From Sphingobium sp. V4 (GTDB lineage: Bacteria; Pseudomonadota; Alphaproteobacteria; Sphingomonadales; Sphingomonadaceae): DNA of 64,000 bases. The position numbers and the translations under genes are program-made. The notes below the pieces were generated by a model. It did no database searches and was not told the origin of the DNA. It worked only from the letters and a program-made list of their open reading frames with translations. Location of the stretch: positions 2,604,001 through 2,668,000 of the forward strand of contig NZ_CP081001.1 of the NCBI RefSeq assembly GCF_029590555.1. The letters are read 5' to 3'. Position 1 is the first letter of the stretch. The number at the start of each line of letters is the position of its first letter. Shown piece by piece: positions 9,553 through 19,373 of the stretch.

Positions 9553-10842
9553 TTATTTCAAACGAAGCGCCACCGAGGCGGCGTGCGCGGGCAGCCCTTC
9601 CGCCCGCGCAAGCGCGACGGCGGCCGGGCCGATCGCGCCGATCGCCCTGGCGTCGAGGCTGAGGAAGCTGGTGCGCTTCATGAAGTCGAGCACCGAGAGG
9701 CCCGACGAGAAACGGGCGCGGCGGCCGGTGGGCAGCACATGGTTCGGCCCGGCGACATAATCGCCGACCGCTTCGGGCGTCATCCGGCCGAGGAACACCG
9801 ATCCGGCATGGCGGACCTGCGCGAACAGCGGTTCGGGATCGTCCACGGCGAGTTCCAGATGTTCGGGCGCGAGCCGGTCGACCAGCGGCATAGCCTCATC
9901 CAGGTCGCGGACCAGAATGATCGCGCCATTGGCGTCCCAGCTGGTGCGGGCGACGGCGCTGGTCGAAAGCGCCGGAATCTGGCGATCGACAGCCTGCGCG
10001 ACGGCATCGGCAAAGGCGGCATCGTCGGTGAAGAGGATCGACTGGCTGGTCGGGTCATGTTCCGACTGACTGAGCAGGTCGGCGGCGGTCCATTCCGGGT
10101 CGTTCTTGCCATCGGCGACGACGACGATCTCGGACGGGCCGGCGACCATGTCGATGCCGACCACGCCATATAGTTGCCGCTTGGCTTCGGCGACCCAGGC
10201 GTTGCCGGGGCCGGTGATGACGTCCACCGGTGCGATCCGGTCGGTGCCATAGGCGAGCGCAGCCACGGCCTGCGCGCCGCCGACCCGCCAGATTTCCTCG
10301 ATCCCGGCGATCTGCGCGGCGGCCAGAACGAGCGGGTTGATCTCGCCGCCCGGCGTCGGTGTCACCATGGCGATGCGGCGGACGCCCGCGACCTTGGCGG
10401 GGATGACGTTCATCAGCAGCGAACTGGGATAGGCGGCACGGCCACCGGGCACATAGAGGCCGGCGGCATCGACCGCGCTCCAGCGCGCGCCAAGGCGCAC
10501 GCCCGCGCTGTCCACGCCGTCGCTGTCCTGCGGCTTCTGTTTCTCATGATAGACGGTGATGCGCGCGGCCGCGAGTTCCAGCGCGTCGCGCAGTTCCGTC
10601 GAAATGCCGTCGAGCGCCGCGCGAGTTTCCGCAGGGGTCACTGCCCAGCCGCTGACATCAAGGTCATGGCGGTCGAAGCGCCGGGTATAATCGGCGAGCG
10701 CGGCGTCGCCACCAGCGCGCACCGCCTTCAGGATCGCGGTCACGTCCCGCGACACATCCTCGTCCGCTTCCCGGCGGGCATCGACCAGCGCGGTGAAGGC
10801 GGACGCGAAATCGCCGTCGGTGGTAGAGAGCTTAAGCGGCAT
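9553..10842 (-). CDS. hisD: Histidinol dehydrogenase HisD
   Basis: HisD carries out the last two NAD-dependent oxidations of histidine biosynthesis (histidinol to histidine). The 429-aa protein shows the family blocks [45 protein letters not shown] (signature region) and [20 protein letters not shown] near the C-terminus, with the metal-site sequence QSEHDP and the acid-base motif APEHLEL. Length is normal (about 430 aa). Its ATG overlaps the end of hisG by 11 bp, so the pair is translationally coupled. Confidence 0.97.
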   Translation of the reverse strand: MPLKLSTTDGDFASAFTALVDARREADEDVSRDVTAILKAVRAGGDAALADYTRRFDRHDLDVSGWAVTPAETRAALDGISTELRDALELAAARITVYHEKQKPQDSDGVDSAGVRLGARWSAVDAAGLYVPGGRAAYPSSLLMNVIPAKVAGVRRIAMVTPTPGGEINPLVLAAAQIAGIEEIWRVGGAQAVAALAYGTDRIAPVDVITGPGNAWVAEAKRQLYGVVGIDMVAGPSEIVVVADGKNDPEWTAADLLSQSEHDPTSQSILFTDDAAFADAVAQAVDRQIPALSTSAVARTSWDANGAIILVRDLDEAMPLVDRLAPEHLELAVDDPEPLFAQVRHAGSVFLGRMTPEAVGDYVAGPNHVLPTGRRARFSSGLSVLDFMKRTSFLSLDARAIGAIGPAAVALARAEGLPAHAASVALRLK

Positions 10843-11494
10843 CCTTCACCCCCACGGCGGCGCGGAAGGCATCGACCAGCGGCGAGAGTTCGGCCGAGCG
10901 CATCTTGTAGGCGGCGCGATTGACGATCAGGCGCGCGCTGATCTGCATGATGATGTCGGTTTCGACCAGGCCATTGGCTTTCAGCGTCGCGCCCGAGGAA
11001 ACCAGATCGACGATGCGGCGCGACAGGCCGAGCGAGGGGGCCAGCTCCATCGCACCGTTCAGCTTGACGCATTCGGCCTGCAAACCGCGCGCTTCATAAT
11101 AGCGGCGGGTGAGGTGGGGATATTTGGTCGCGACGCGGACATGGCTCATCGCAGCCTGATCCTCGTCGCCCGCGTCGACCGGCTCGGCGACCGACAGGCG
11201 GCAATGGCCGATGTTAAGGTCGACCGGCGCGTAGAGTTCGGAATAGGCGAACTCCTCGACCACGTCGGAGCCGACGATGCCGATCTGCGCCGCGCCATGG
11301 GCCACGAAGGTCGCGACGTCGAACGCGCGCACGCGGATGATCGACACGTCGGGCCGGTTGGTGGCGAAGCGCAGCGCCCGGCTCTTCTTGTCATGAAACT
11401 CCGCCTCCGGCTCGATACCGGCTTTGGCGAGCAGGGGCAGCGCCTCATCGAGGATGCGGCCCTTGGGGATGGCGAAGGTGAGCGAGCGAGTCAT
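10832..11494 (-). CDS. hisG: ATP phosphoribosyltransferase catalytic subunit HisG (short form)
   Basis: HisG joins ATP and PRPP in the first committed step of histidine synthesis. The 220-aa protein is the short form lacking the C-terminal regulatory ACT-like domain. In organisms with this form the HisZ subunit is required; no hisZ is present in the window. Recognisable blocks are [14 protein letters not shown] at the N-terminus, [10 protein letters not shown] and the PRPP-binding region [14 protein letters not shown]. It begins the hisG-hisD pair, with a promoter 9 bp upstream (11504-11532). Confidence 0.95.
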   Translation of the reverse strand: MTRSLTFAIPKGRILDEALPLLAKAGIEPEAEFHDKKSRALRFATNRPDVSIIRVRAFDVATFVAHGAAQIGIVGSDVVEEFAYSELYAPVDLNIGHCRLSVAEPVDAGDEDQAAMSHVRVATKYPHLTRRYYEARGLQAECVKLNGAMELAPSLGLSRRIVDLVSSGATLKANGLVETDIIMQISARLIVNRAAYKMRSAELSPLVDAFRAAVGVKDAA

Positions 11495-11503
11495 GACGCG
11501 CGC

Positions 11504-11532
11504 GCCTTACGCGCGGGGGCGCGAAAGGGCAA
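11504..11532 (-). promoter_or_regulatory. Candidate short-leader promoter of hisGD
   Basis: On the minus strand, TTGCCC (11532-11527), a 17-bp spacer and TAAGGC (11509-11504) are followed by 9 bp and the hisG ATG. Both hexamers and all spacings equal those before rpe (37812-37840). Confidence 0.5.
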
Positions 11533-11553
11533 GGTTTGCGGCGTTACGGCCAT

Positions 11554-11847
11554 CTACCCGTCCATCTGCGTCCTTCTGTGGTCGTGACCGCAATGCCCGC
11601 AAATCCTTCGCGGCCATGTGGTGTGCCAAGCTATGAACTTTTTGCTGCTGGCAAAGGGTGATAGCCCGCAGTCGGGACATTTGAGCAGGAACATCGGAAC
11701 GAAAGCATGGCCAAGCCAGAATGCGGCGACAAGCCACAAGCCATCAGGACCGACAATCCGCTCCATAAAAGCCGACCAGGTGGGAAAGGTGAAGAACACC
11801 AGCAACACCCAGCCGGTAAACAGCCAAGAGCGCGCGTACAATGACAT
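11554..11847 (-). CDS. Small membrane protein with a C-terminal zinc-ribbon-like motif
   Basis: The 97-aa product is not recognised as a named family. It has two hydrophobic segments (about residues 8-24 and 35-55), then CPDC at about 57-60, and a second CGHCGH pair near residue 85. Together these make a CxxC-x(n)-CxxC arrangement typical of small zinc ribbons on the cytoplasmic side. It begins 5 bp after the mnmA stop on the same strand, so it is probably co-transcribed with mnmA. Nothing overlaps it on the other strand. The Cys pairs and operon position make it a likely real gene; the function is unknown. Confidence 0.6.
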   Translation of the reverse strand: MSLYARSWLFTGWVLLVFFTFPTWSAFMERIVGPDGLWLVAAFWLGHAFVPMFLLKCPDCGLSPFASSKKFIAWHTTWPRRICGHCGHDHRRTQMDG

Positions 11848-11852
11848 GCCTA

Positions 11853-12959
11853 TCAGGCCGCTTCCGCCATCGCCGCCTGGGTGCTGGCGATCCAGCCGCC
11901 GCCCAGCACGCGGTCGCCGGCGTAGAGGACCGCCGCCTGGCCCGGTGCGACGCCAAATTCCGGTGCGTCGAAGAGCAGGCGATCGCCGTCGAGGCGCGCG
12001 GGGACGGGCTTGGCCATCGAACGGACCTTGGCGGTTAAAGGCCCGGTGAAGTCGCCGCCCAGCCAGTTGATGTCGCTCAGCACCGCGCCCGACACCGCCA
12101 GCGCCGCCTTCGGCCCCACGATCACCCGCTTGCCCGCCGCGTCCAGCCGCACCACATAGAGCGGGTCGGGCTGGCCGCCAATCTCCAGCCCCTTGCGCTG
12201 GCCGACGGTGAAATGGATCATCCCCTTGTGCCGGCCGAGCACCCGGCCGTCGATATGGACGATGTCGCCGCCCTCGTCCGCGTCGGGGCGCAGTTTCCGC
12301 ACGATCTTCGCATAGTCGCCGTCGGGCACGAAGCAGATGTCCTGGCTGTCGGGCTTGAGCGCGACCGACAGGCCAAGTTCAGCCGCGATCTCGCGCACCT
12401 GCGGCTTGGGCAGGCCACCCAGCGGGAAACGCAGATAGTCGAGTTGCGCCTGAGTCGTGGCGAAGAGGAAATAGCTCTGGTCGCGGGCGGGATCGGCGGC
12501 GCGGTGCAGTTCCGCACCATGCGCGCCCTCGACCCGCTGGACATAATGGCCGGTGGCGAGGCAGTCGGCGCCCAGGTCGCGCGCGATCTGGAAGAGGTCG
12601 GTGAACTTCACGCCCATATTGCACTTCACGCAAGGGATGGGGGTGCGGCCGGCCATATATTCGTCAGCAAAGTCGGCGATCACCGAATCACGAAAGGCCG
12701 TTTCATAATCAAAGACATAATGGGCGATGCCGATGCGGTCGGCGACCGCGCGCGCGTCGCGTATGTCCTGCCCCGCGCAGCAACTGCCGGTGCGGCCGAC
12801 AGCGGCGCCATGGTCATAGAGCTGGAGCGTGACGCCGATCACTTCGGCGCCGGTCTTCGTGGCGAGCGCGGCGACAACGCTGGAGTCCACGCCGCCCGAC
12901 ATGGCGACGACGATGCGCCGCGCGTTTAGCGGCTCGGCAAGCTGGAACTGGGGCTGCAT
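11853..12959 (-). CDS. mnmA: tRNA-specific 2-thiouridylase MnmA
   Basis: MnmA thiolates U34 of tRNA-Lys, tRNA-Glu and tRNA-Gln using ATP and persulfide sulfur. The 368-aa protein has the PP-loop [12 protein letters not shown] near residue 22, the catalytic cysteine pair (GSCCAGQD region and PCVKCN), and the downstream [13 protein letters not shown] and [15 protein letters not shown] blocks. ATG 12959 ([10 protein letters not shown]) is preferred over an in-frame upstream codon at 12995, because the promoter hexamers at 12967-12995 would overlap the longer form. A substrate tRNA, tRNA-Glu(UUC), is encoded at 52894-52968. Confidence 0.96.
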   Translation of the reverse strand: MQPQFQLAEPLNARRIVVAMSGGVDSSVVAALATKTGAEVIGVTLQLYDHGAAVGRTGSCCAGQDIRDARAVADRIGIAHYVFDYETAFRDSVIADFADEYMAGRTPIPCVKCNMGVKFTDLFQIARDLGADCLATGHYVQRVEGAHGAELHRAADPARDQSYFLFATTQAQLDYLRFPLGGLPKPQVREIAAELGLSVALKPDSQDICFVPDGDYAKIVRKLRPDADEGGDIVHIDGRVLGRHKGMIHFTVGQRKGLEIGGQPDPLYVVRLDAAGKRVIVGPKAALAVSGAVLSDINWLGGDFTGPLTAKVRSMAKPVPARLDGDRLLFDAPEFGVAPGQAAVLYAGDRVLGGGWIASTQAAMAEAA

Positions 12960-12966
12960 GGGCGCG

Positions 12967-12995
12967 CATATAGTGCAAGGCCGACCGATGCGCAA
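12967..12995 (-). promoter_or_regulatory. Candidate leaderless promoter of mnmA
   Basis: On the minus strand, TTGCGC (12995-12990), a 17-bp spacer and TATATG (12972-12967) are followed by 7 bp and the mnmA ATG. No Shine-Dalgarno sequence precedes the ATG. Confidence 0.5.
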
Positions 12996-13111
12996 AAGTT
13001 AACAAAGTCTGCACCTGCGCGCGCCATTTGGCGGCCAGACGAGTCTGATTAAGCGACAAAGCGTGCGGCGGATTTACCGTCGGTTATCCATTCGCCGGTA
13101 GAAGCCTCTGC

Positions 13112-13411
13112 ATGGATCTGAGCTTCCTCCGGTCAGGCGGGCTGACGCCCGCCACGAACAAGGTTCCAGGCTGGCCGCGCGCGCCGGTCTGGCCGTTCCT
13201 GCGCGCCGCGACTGCGGCTGCCCAGGCGGCCAGCCCGACGGCGCAGGCGGTCGCGGGCGTCCTGCGGGGGCAGGATGGGGAAGATGACTGGGTCCAGGAA
13301 CTGGCCGAACTCTTCGCGCCACGTTCCGACGGCATGATCGAGGCCGTTCGACTTGCGGGCAGCTTCAACCCGTTGATCGCACGTCGTTTAGCTGGGGGGC
13401 AAGGAAGATGA
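13112..13411 (+). CDS. Hypothetical protein upstream of sciP (weak call)
   Basis: This is a 99-aa reading frame whose codons mostly end in G or C, like the neighbouring genes. It has an Ala-rich middle and a plausible C-terminal amphipathic part (VQELAELF, MIEAVRLAG). No family is recognised and the Shine-Dalgarno is poor. A competing minus-strand frame (13084-13503) is Ser/Arg/Pro-rich and looks like a shadow. If this ORF is not a gene, 12960-13514 is a 555-bp intergenic region holding the divergent mnmA and sciP promoters. Confidence 0.35.
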   Translation: MDLSFLRSGGLTPATNKVPGWPRAPVWPFLRAATAAAQAASPTAQAVAGVLRGQDGEDDWVQELAELFAPRSDGMIEAVRLAGSFNPLIARRLAGGQGR

Positions 13412-13514
13412 AGGCTGTGTTTACCGTGGCGCTTTAGCCGATGTTCAGGGCTGAGGAAGATAAGGGATTCACTGCTGAATTCGGCAACGCCAATGCCGCA
13501 CATTGAGGGTAAGA

Positions 13515-13814
13515 ATGATCGAGAACCAGAAAATCAGGCCCGCTCAGGTTGTCGGCCCGCTTGGGGAGCCCCTAACCCTGGAGAGCTTGCCGCCCGCAGA
13601 CACGACCCGCTGGGTCGTGCGGCGCAAGGCCGAAGTGGTGGCAGCGGTCAATGGCGGCCTGCTGACCGTGGATGAAGCGTGCAAGCGCTATAATCTGACG
13701 CTGGAGGAATTCGCCGGCTGGCAGCGCGCGGTCGACCGGTCGGGGATGCATGGCCTCCGCGTCACGCGCATCCAATATTATAAATCGCTCTACGAACGGC
13801 AGCAGAAATACTGA
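13515..13814 (+). CDS. sciP: CtrA inhibitor SciP (DUF1153)
   Basis: In Caulobacter, SciP is a small helix-turn-helix protein that binds the master regulator CtrA and blocks its activation of target promoters. The 99-aa product reads QVVGPLGEPLTLESLP, then RWVVRRKAEVVAAV, GLLTVDEACKRYNLT and LEEFAGWQRAV, the very conserved DUF1153 core. ATG 13515 follows TTGAGGG at good spacing; a TTG at 13503 would add four residues. One GANTC (CcrM-type) site, GATTC at 13466-13470, lies 45 bp upstream, which fits cell-cycle control but could be chance. Confidence 0.93.
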   Translation: MIENQKIRPAQVVGPLGEPLTLESLPPADTTRWVVRRKAEVVAAVNGGLLTVDEACKRYNLTLEEFAGWQRAVDRSGMHGLRVTRIQYYKSLYERQQKY

Positions 13815-13840
13815 TCCGATCGTCCCGTAGAGGAAGCCGA

Positions 13841-13872
13841 AAAGGCCGCCGGCGCGCTCCGGCGGCCTTTTT
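13841..13872 (+). terminator. Rho-independent terminator after sciP
   Basis: AAAGGCCGCCGG (13841-13852) pairs with CCGGCGGCCTTT (13859-13870) around a 6-nt loop and is followed by further T residues. It lies 27 bp past the sciP stop. Confidence 0.85.
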
Positions 13873-13950
13873 CGTTCGCCCGGGCGAAAGGCGCGCAACA
13901 ACGGCGCAAAGCCCGGATGGTTTCCGGCCCGGAATCATTTTCACGACCAT

Positions 13951-13975
13951 GGAACGCGACGCCTGCTCCTCCGTT
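13951..13975 (+). promoter_or_regulatory. Candidate EcfG (general stress response) promoter of the glsB-type gene
   Basis: GGAAC (13951-13955), 16 bp, CGTT (13972-13975) match the alphaproteobacterial EcfG/sigma-T consensus GGAAC-N16/17-CGTT exactly. It lies 44 bp before the start of a stress-type membrane protein gene. Confidence 0.6.
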
Positions 13976-14019
13976 GAACAGGCACCCAACCCGCAGGGGG
14001 CGTGGTCAAGGAGAGTAAT

Positions 14020-14274
14020 ATGGGCATCATCTTGTGGCTTGTTGTCGGCGGCGTCATTGGCTGGCTCGCCAGCATGGTCATGCGCACCGACGCGCAGCAG
14101 GGCATCCTGCTCAATATCGTGGTCGGCATCGTCGGCGCCTTCATCGGCGGCCTGATCTTCAGCGGTGGCTCGATCAACGATGGACTGACGCTCTACAGCT
14201 TCCTGGTGTCGCTGGTAGGCGCCATCATCCTGCTGGCGATCGTCAATCTGGTCCGCCGCGGCTCCGTCCGCTAA
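14020..14274 (+). CDS. GlsB/YeaQ/YmgE-family stress response membrane protein
   Basis: This 84-aa integral membrane protein belongs to the transglycosylase-associated/GlsB family. It has three hydrophobic segments with glycine-rich turns (GGVIGWLAS near residue 9, VVGIVGAFIGG near 36-46). It starts at ATG 14020 after AAGGAGAG; a GTG at 14002 is in frame but lacks a good site. In enterobacteria and in alphaproteobacteria, members are induced by general stress; the biochemical role is not known. An exact EcfG-type promoter lies upstream (13951-13975). A second paralog is encoded convergently at 14342-14590. Confidence 0.9.
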   Translation: MGIILWLVVGGVIGWLASMVMRTDAQQGILLNIVVGIVGAFIGGLIFSGGSINDGLTLYSFLVSLVGAIILLAIVNLVRRGSVR

Positions 14275-14293
14275 ACCACACCAGACTACAAGC

Positions 14294-14327
14294 AAAAAGG
14301 CCGCGCCTGCCGAGGCGCGGCCTTTTT
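14294..14327. terminator. Bidirectional rho-independent terminator between two GlsB-type genes
   Basis: A perfect 15-bp stem (14294-14308 with 14313-14327) has a GCCG tetraloop, with an A5 run on the left and a T5 run on the right. It can therefore stop transcription from both convergent genes. Confidence 0.9.
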
Positions 14328-14341
14328 CATTCCCGCATCCG

Positions 14342-14590
14342 TCAACGCCGCGCGGCAAACCAGCGATAAATGGCCAGCACCGCGATCGACCCCAGCACTG
14401 CGGCGATGAAACCGGCGCTGTCGCCCGGCCGGTAGATTCCGGCGAGGCGACCGACAAAGCCCGCCAGCAGCGCGCCGGCGATGCCCAGTAAAATGGTGAC
14501 GACGCACCCGCCGGGATCGCGGCCCGGCATCACCAGCTTCGCGATCCCGCCGGCCAACAGGCCGACGATAATCCATCCGAGCAATTCCAT
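14342..14590 (-). CDS. GlsB/YeaQ/YmgE-family membrane protein (second copy)
   Basis: The 82-aa membrane protein has the canonical family pattern GWIIVGLLAGGIAKLVMPGRDPGG...TILLGIAGALLAGF. The PGRDPGG segment is the family hallmark and is absent from the neighbour at 14020-14274. It is transcribed toward that neighbour and shares its terminator. I found no EcfG-type promoter upstream, so the pair may respond to different signals. Confidence 0.92.
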   Translation of the reverse strand: MELLGWIIVGLLAGGIAKLVMPGRDPGGCVVTILLGIAGALLAGFVGRLAGIYRPGDSAGFIAAVLGSIAVLAIYRWFAARR

Positions 14591-14761
14591 GGCGCGTTCC
14601 TCTCCCTACCCCCGCACCGGAGGCCATTGCGCCACAATCCGGTGATTCTGACAAGTCGATCCATTGTCGAAGAGGGAGAAACGCACGACCCGCCGTCTTT
14701 CCGCCCCTGTCCACCGTGCATTATGATTTTGCCCTGCCCCCTTGCACCGTGATATTGGGGG

Positions 14762-14788
14762 TTGAGCGAGGTGCTATATTTATATAAT
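14762..14788 (+). promoter_or_regulatory. Possible promoter/operator of the RND efflux operon
   Basis: TTGAGC (14762-14767) and TATAAT (14783-14788) are separated by 15 bp, in an AT-rich stretch unusual for this genome. The -10 overlaps the short palindrome TATATTTATATA, which could be an operator. The -10 is a perfect consensus; the spacer is short. Confidence 0.4.
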
Positions 14789-14832
14789 ACAGTCCCTATC
14801 AGGGGCGAAGCGCCGGAGAGATGGAAATCGGC

Positions 14833-16002
14833 ATGAATTACGAAACCCAATTGCTGGGCGACTCGGCGATGGTCATGGGCGAGGATGACACCCGCCGCAG
14901 CCGCAAGCGGCTGATGATCGGCGGCGGCATCGCAATCGCGCTGGTTGCGGTGGCCGCCTGGATTTCCATGCGCGGGGCCGAACCGGCAGCCGCGCCGGCC
15001 CCCGCCGCGCAGGTGCCCGTTGTGACGGTGACCAGCCCCGGCCAGTCGACTGTCGCGCGCACAGTGAGCGCGACGGGATCGCTGGCGGCGCGGGTCGACA
15101 TGCCGGTCGGCGTGGTCGGCGAAGGGGGGATGGTCACGCGCGTGCTGGTGCAGCCGGGCGACTGGGTGCGCGCCGGCCAGGTGCTCGCGACCGTCGAGCG
15201 CTCCGTCCAGACCGAACAGGTCCGCTCGCTCGCAGCGCAGGTCGAAGTGGCACGCGCGGACGCGAAGCTCGCGCAGGCGCAGCTTGACCGTGCCAAGGCG
15301 CTGGTCGGGCGCGGCTTCATCAGCGCCGCCGACATCGATCAGCGTACCGCCACCCGCGACCAGGCCGAAGCGCGCGTGCGCGTCGCGGCGGCCCAGTTGG
15401 CCGAGCAGCGGGCACGGACCGGGCGGCTCGATATTCGCGCCCCCGCAGCCGGCCTCGTGCTGACACGCACCGTGGAGCCCGGCCAGATCGTCCAGGCCGG
15501 CAGCGGTGTGCTGTTCCGCATGGCCAAGGACGGCGAGATGGAGATGCAGGCGCAGGTGGCCGAAGCCGACCTCGCGACGCTGCGCCCCGGCAACGGCGCG
15601 ACAGTGACGCCGATCGGCAGCCAGGCCCGCTTCGCCGGTCGCGTATGGCAGGTATCGCCGGTGGTCGATCCCCAGACGCGTCTCGGCATCGCCCGCATCG
15701 CCGTTCCCTATAATCCGGCGATCCGGCCCGGCGGCTTTGCGTCGGCGACGATCACCAGCGGATCGGGCAGCGCGCCTTTGTTGCCGGAATCGGCAGTGCA
15801 GAGCGATGCCAAGGGCAGCTATGTCTATATCGTCAACGGCAAGGGCCAGGTGGAACGCCGCGACGTGACCGTGGGCCAGGTGTCCGACGCGGGCGTGGCG
15901 GTAACGAGCGGCATCACCGGCACGGAAAAGATCGTGACCTCCGCCGGCGCCTTCCTGGCGCCGGGACAGAAGGTGAAGCCCGAACCGCTCAAGGCCGGCT
16001 GA
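14833..16002 (+). CDS. RND efflux periplasmic adaptor subunit (HlyD/MdtA-like)
   Basis: This membrane-fusion protein links an inner-membrane RND pump to an outer-membrane channel. The 389-aa product has one N-terminal membrane anchor (about residues 28-47). It then has a biotinyl-lipoyl-like half (GEGGMVTRVLVQPGDWV), an alpha-helical hairpin (AQVEVARADAKLAQAQLD...), the second lipoyl half (RLDIRAPAAGLVL) and a beta-barrel/MP domain ending PGQKVKPEP. The start is uncertain: ATG 14821 has GGAGAG immediately adjacent (too close), whereas ATG 14833 leaves 12 nt. It precedes the permease gene at 16118 and forms an operon with it. No outer-membrane channel gene is adjacent. Confidence 0.93.
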   Translation: MNYETQLLGDSAMVMGEDDTRRSRKRLMIGGGIAIALVAVAAWISMRGAEPAAAPAPAAQVPVVTVTSPGQSTVARTVSATGSLAARVDMPVGVVGEGGMVTRVLVQPGDWVRAGQVLATVERSVQTEQVRSLAAQVEVARADAKLAQAQLDRAKALVGRGFISAADIDQRTATRDQAEARVRVAAAQLAEQRARTGRLDIRAPAAGLVLTRTVEPGQIVQAGSGVLFRMAKDGEMEMQAQVAEADLATLRPGNGATVTPIGSQARFAGRVWQVSPVVDPQTRLGIARIAVPYNPAIRPGGFASATITSGSGSAPLLPESAVQSDAKGSYVYIVNGKGQVERRDVTVGQVSDAGVAVTSGITGTEKIVTSAGAFLAPGQKVKPEPLKAG

Positions 16003-16117
16003 CGCACGGCGACGTGCCCTCCGGGGCGGTCGCCTGGAGCTTTACGCGCGCAGGACCGTCCGCGCGCCGCAGGATGAGGAGGGGCGCGGATTTCCGCGTC
16101 CGGCGAAGGAAGCCGTC

Positions 16118-19100
16118 ATGAATTTCCGCAATATTTCCGCATGGGCGATCCGCAACCCGGTAACGCCACTGGTCCTGTTCGCCGCACTGGTGCTGGCGGG
16201 CATCGTCAGCTTCATGCGGATGGACGTGAACAATAATCCGGACATCAGCTTCCCTGCGGTCAGCGTGATCGTCAGCCAGCCGGGCGCGGCGCCGACCGAG
16301 CTGGAAACGCAGGTCACGCAGCGGATCGAAGCGGCCGTGCGCGGGATCAGCGGCGTCGACGAGATCACCTCCTTCGCGTCCGAGGGCCGGTCGCTGACCA
16401 ATGTCCAGTTCCAGATCGGCACGCCGGTCGACCGCGCGGTCAACGACGTCAAGAACGCCGTCGATCAGATCCGCAGCGACCTGCCGGAGGGCATATTGGA
16501 GCCGCAGGTCCAGCGCATCGACGTGGACGGAGGCCCGATCGCCTATTTCAGTGCCGAGGCGACCGACATGACGCTGGAGGAACTGTCCTGGTATGTCGAC
16601 AATACGGTCGCCAAGCGGTTGCTGTCGGTCAGCGGCATGGCGGCCGTCAACCGGGGCGGCGGCGTCAGCCGGGAAATCCGCGTCATCCTGGACCCGGCCA
16701 AGCTGCAGGCGTTCGGCATCACTGCCGCGCAGGTGAACCAGCAGCTCAACCAGGTGAACCTGAACGCCGCCGGCGGACGGACCGAGATCGCCGGGGCCGA
16801 ACAGTCGATCCGCGTGCTCGGCAACGCGCGCGATGCGCGCGGCCTGGGCGCGACCCAGATCGCCATTTCCGGCGGCCGCACGGTCAAGCTCGCCGACATC
16901 GCCGACGTGCGCGACATGTATGCCGAACAGCGCAGCAAGGCACTGATGAACGGCCGGCAGGTGACCAGCTTCAGCATGGAAAAGGCCAAGGGCGCGTCGG
17001 ACGTCACCGTCTATGACGATGCGATGAAGGTGCTGGACAAGCTGAAGAAGGAAAATCCCAAGGTCCAGTTCAAGCAGCTCTACACCAGCGTCGACTATAC
17101 CAAGGAGCAATATCACAGCGCCATGGCGGCGATGATCGAAGGCGCCGTGCTGGCCGTGGTCATCGTCTTCCTGTTCCTGCGCGACTGGCGCGCGACGATG
17201 ATTTCCGCCCTCGCCATTCCGCTCTCGGCCATCCCGACCTTCTGGTTCATGGACATGATGGGCTTCACGCTGAACGGCATCTCGCTGCTGGCGTTGAGCC
17301 TGGTGGCAGGCGTGCTGGTCGACGACGCGATCGTGGAGATCGAGAATATCGTCCGCCACATGCGGATGGGCAAATCCGCCTATCAGGCATCCATCGACGC
17401 TGCCGACGAAATCGGCCTCGCCGTGCTCGCAACCACCATGGCGATCGTCGCGGTGTTCCTGCCGGTCGCGCTGATGCCCGGCATTTCGGGCCAGTTCTTC
17501 ATCCAGTTCGGCATGACCGTGGTCGTTTCGGTGCTGATGAGCCTGGCCGTCGCCCGCCTCATCACGCCGATGATCGCCGCCTATTTCCTGAAGGCCCATG
17601 GCGAGGAGAGCCATGGCGAAGGCTGGATGATGGACCGTTACATGGACGTGCTGCGCTGGTCGCTCAACGACCGAAAGGCGAAGGCGCGGCGCGCACGCGG
17701 CGGAATCGGCAACCGGACCGTCGCCTTCTTAATCGACCACCGGGTCTGGACGATGGGCTTCGGCCTTCTGGCCTTCCTGGCTACGATCCTCGCCTTTTCG
17801 ACCCTGCCGATGACGTTCCAGCCGACCATCAACACCGATTTCAGCCAGGTGAAGATCGAGACGGTGCCAGGCAGCACACTGGAGCAGACCACCGCCATCA
17901 CCCGCAAGGTCGCCGACATGCTGGCGGCCGACACGGAGGTCGTCGATGCCGCTTTTGCGGATATCGAGCCGACCACGGCCGACATCTTCCTGACGCTGAA
18001 GAAGGACCGGCCGATCAGTTCGGTCGACTGGGAGCGCAAGATCGCGCCCAAATTCCAGACGATCGCCGATGCGCGGGTCAATTTTCAGTCGCAATCGGGC
18101 GGCGGCTTCGGCCGCGACATCATCATGATGTTCGGGTCCGACGACCCGGAAAAGCTGGACCAGACCGCAAACCGCCTGGTCGCCGAAATGGCCCGCATTC
18201 CGGAACTGCGTGCGCCGCGGGTACAAGGCGACATGCAGCGGCCGGAAATCATCATCAAGCCGCGCCTCGACCTGGCCGCGAGCCTGGGAGTGACCACGGC
18301 GGCGCTCAGCCAGTCGATCCGCATCGCGACCATCGGCGACATCGACCAGAACAGCGCCAAATTCTCGCTGTCGGACCGCCAGATCCCGATCCGCGTGTCG
18401 ATCGCCGAGGACAGCCGCAAGGATATCGCGACGATCGAGAATATGCCGGTTCCCACCGTCAGCGGCGGGTCGGTCCCGCTCAAGGTCGTCGCCGACATCA
18501 GCTTCGGCGCCGGCCCGACGCAGATTCGCCGCTACAACCAGATCCGTCGCATCGTCGTGGGCGCGGACCTCGCGCCGGGCATCGTCACCAGCCAGGCCAC
18601 TGCCAAGATCAACGCCCTGCCGCTGATGAAGGACATTGTCGAAGGCCGCATCCAGGGCGTGCAGAAGATCGACGCCGGCGACGCGAAATGGCAGGCGGAA
18701 ATGCTCACCAATTTCGTCATCGCCGTCATTTCCGGCATCATGCTGGTACTGGCGGTCCTGGTGCTGCTCTACAAGCGGGTGATGCCCCCCTTCGTCAACC
18801 TGGGGTCGCTGCTGCTGGCGCCGCTGGGCGGCGCGGTGGCGCTGCACCTGACGGGCAATCCCATCTCGATGCCGGTGCTGATCGGCCTGCTGATGCTGCT
18901 GGGCATCGTCGCCAAGAACTCCATCCTGGTCATCGACTTCGCGCTGGAGGAAATGGAGAAGGGCGTGCCCAAATATGAGGCGATCGTCGATGCCGGACAC
19001 AAGCGCGCCCAGCCGATCGTCATGACGACGGTCGCGATGGTGGCGGGCATGGTGCCGACCGCGCTCGCCTTGTCGGGCGACGGCGCATGGCGCGCGCCGA

Positions 19101-19285
19101 TGGGCATCACCGTGATCGGCGGCCTGATCCTGTCCACTGTGCTGACGCTGGTGATCGTGCCGGCGAGCTTCAGCCTGGCGATCGGCCTGGAAAGCTGGAT
19201 CGGCCCGCGCCTGGGCCGGGGCCTGCTGACCTACAAGCCGGGCGACGACAAGGACGGCGGCGGGCAAGTGCAGCCCGCCGAATGA
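16118..19285 (+). CDS. RND efflux permease (HAE1-type, MdtB/MuxB-like)
   Basis: This 1055-aa inner-membrane proton antiporter belongs to the AcrB superfamily. TM1 is at about residues 12-33, with a large periplasmic porter domain starting [17 protein letters not shown]. The proton-relay segment [19 protein letters not shown] is in TM4, and a second porter domain follows. The C-terminal TM bundle includes [21 protein letters not shown]. The length and the DD pair match hydrophobe/amphiphile exporters rather than CzcA-type metal pumps. It follows the adaptor gene after 115 bp. The substrate is unknown; multidrug or aromatic compounds are typical. Confidence 0.94.
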   Translation: MNFRNISAWAIRNPVTPLVLFAALVLAGIVSFMRMDVNNNPDISFPAVSVIVSQPGAAPTELETQVTQRIEAAVRGISGVDEITSFASEGRSLTNVQFQIGTPVDRAVNDVKNAVDQIRSDLPEGILEPQVQRIDVDGGPIAYFSAEATDMTLEELSWYVDNTVAKRLLSVSGMAAVNRGGGVSREIRVILDPAKLQAFGITAAQVNQQLNQVNLNAAGGRTEIAGAEQSIRVLGNARDARGLGATQIAISGGRTVKLADIADVRDMYAEQRSKALMNGRQVTSFSMEKAKGASDVTVYDDAMKVLDKLKKENPKVQFKQLYTSVDYTKEQYHSAMAAMIEGAVLAVVIVFLFLRDWRATMISALAIPLSAIPTFWFMDMMGFTLNGISLLALSLVAGVLVDDAIVEIENIVRHMRMGKSAYQASIDAADEIGLAVLATTMAIVAVFLPVALMPGISGQFFIQFGMTVVVSVLMSLAVARLITPMIAAYFLKAHGEESHGEGWMMDRYMDVLRWSLNDRKAKARRARGGIGNRTVAFLIDHRVWTMGFGLLAFLATILAFSTLPMTFQPTINTDFSQVKIETVPGSTLEQTTAITRKVADMLAADTEVVDAAFADIEPTTADIFLTLKKDRPISSVDWERKIAPKFQTIADARVNFQSQSGGGFGRDIIMMFGSDDPEKLDQTANRLVAEMARIPELRAPRVQGDMQRPEIIIKPRLDLAASLGVTTAALSQSIRIATIGDIDQNSAKFSLSDRQIPIRVSIAEDSRKDIATIENMPVPTVSGGSVPLKVVADISFGAGPTQIRRYNQIRRIVVGADLAPGIVTSQATAKINALPLMKDIVEGRIQGVQKIDAGDAKWQAEMLTNFVIAVISGIMLVLAVLVLLYKRVMPPFVNLGSLLLAPLGGAVALHLTGNPISMPVLIGLLMLLGIVAKNSILVIDFALEEMEKGVPKYEAIVDAGHKRAQPIVMTTVAMVAGMVPTALALSGDGAWRAPMGITVIGGLILSTVLTLVIVPASFSLAIGLESWIGPRLGRGLLTYKPGDDKDGGGQVQPAE

Positions 19286-19373
19286 GGCCAGGGCCGGCGC
19301 GTCGTCCTATCGGCGCGTCGGCAAAAAAGAAGGACTTGCCTGAACGAAACGGCAGCGTAACCGTTGGAGGGTG

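Noticed and set aside
13084..13503. 139-aa minus-strand ORF upstream of sciP
   Set aside because: Ser/Pro/Arg-rich with poor initiation context; overlaps a better-looking plus-strand frame.
19341..19365. TGAAC-N16-CGTT resembling an EcfG promoter before the DUF445 gene
   Set aside because: One mismatch in the key GGAAC block, and CGTT ends only 8 bp before the ATG so the ribosome site would be untranscribed.
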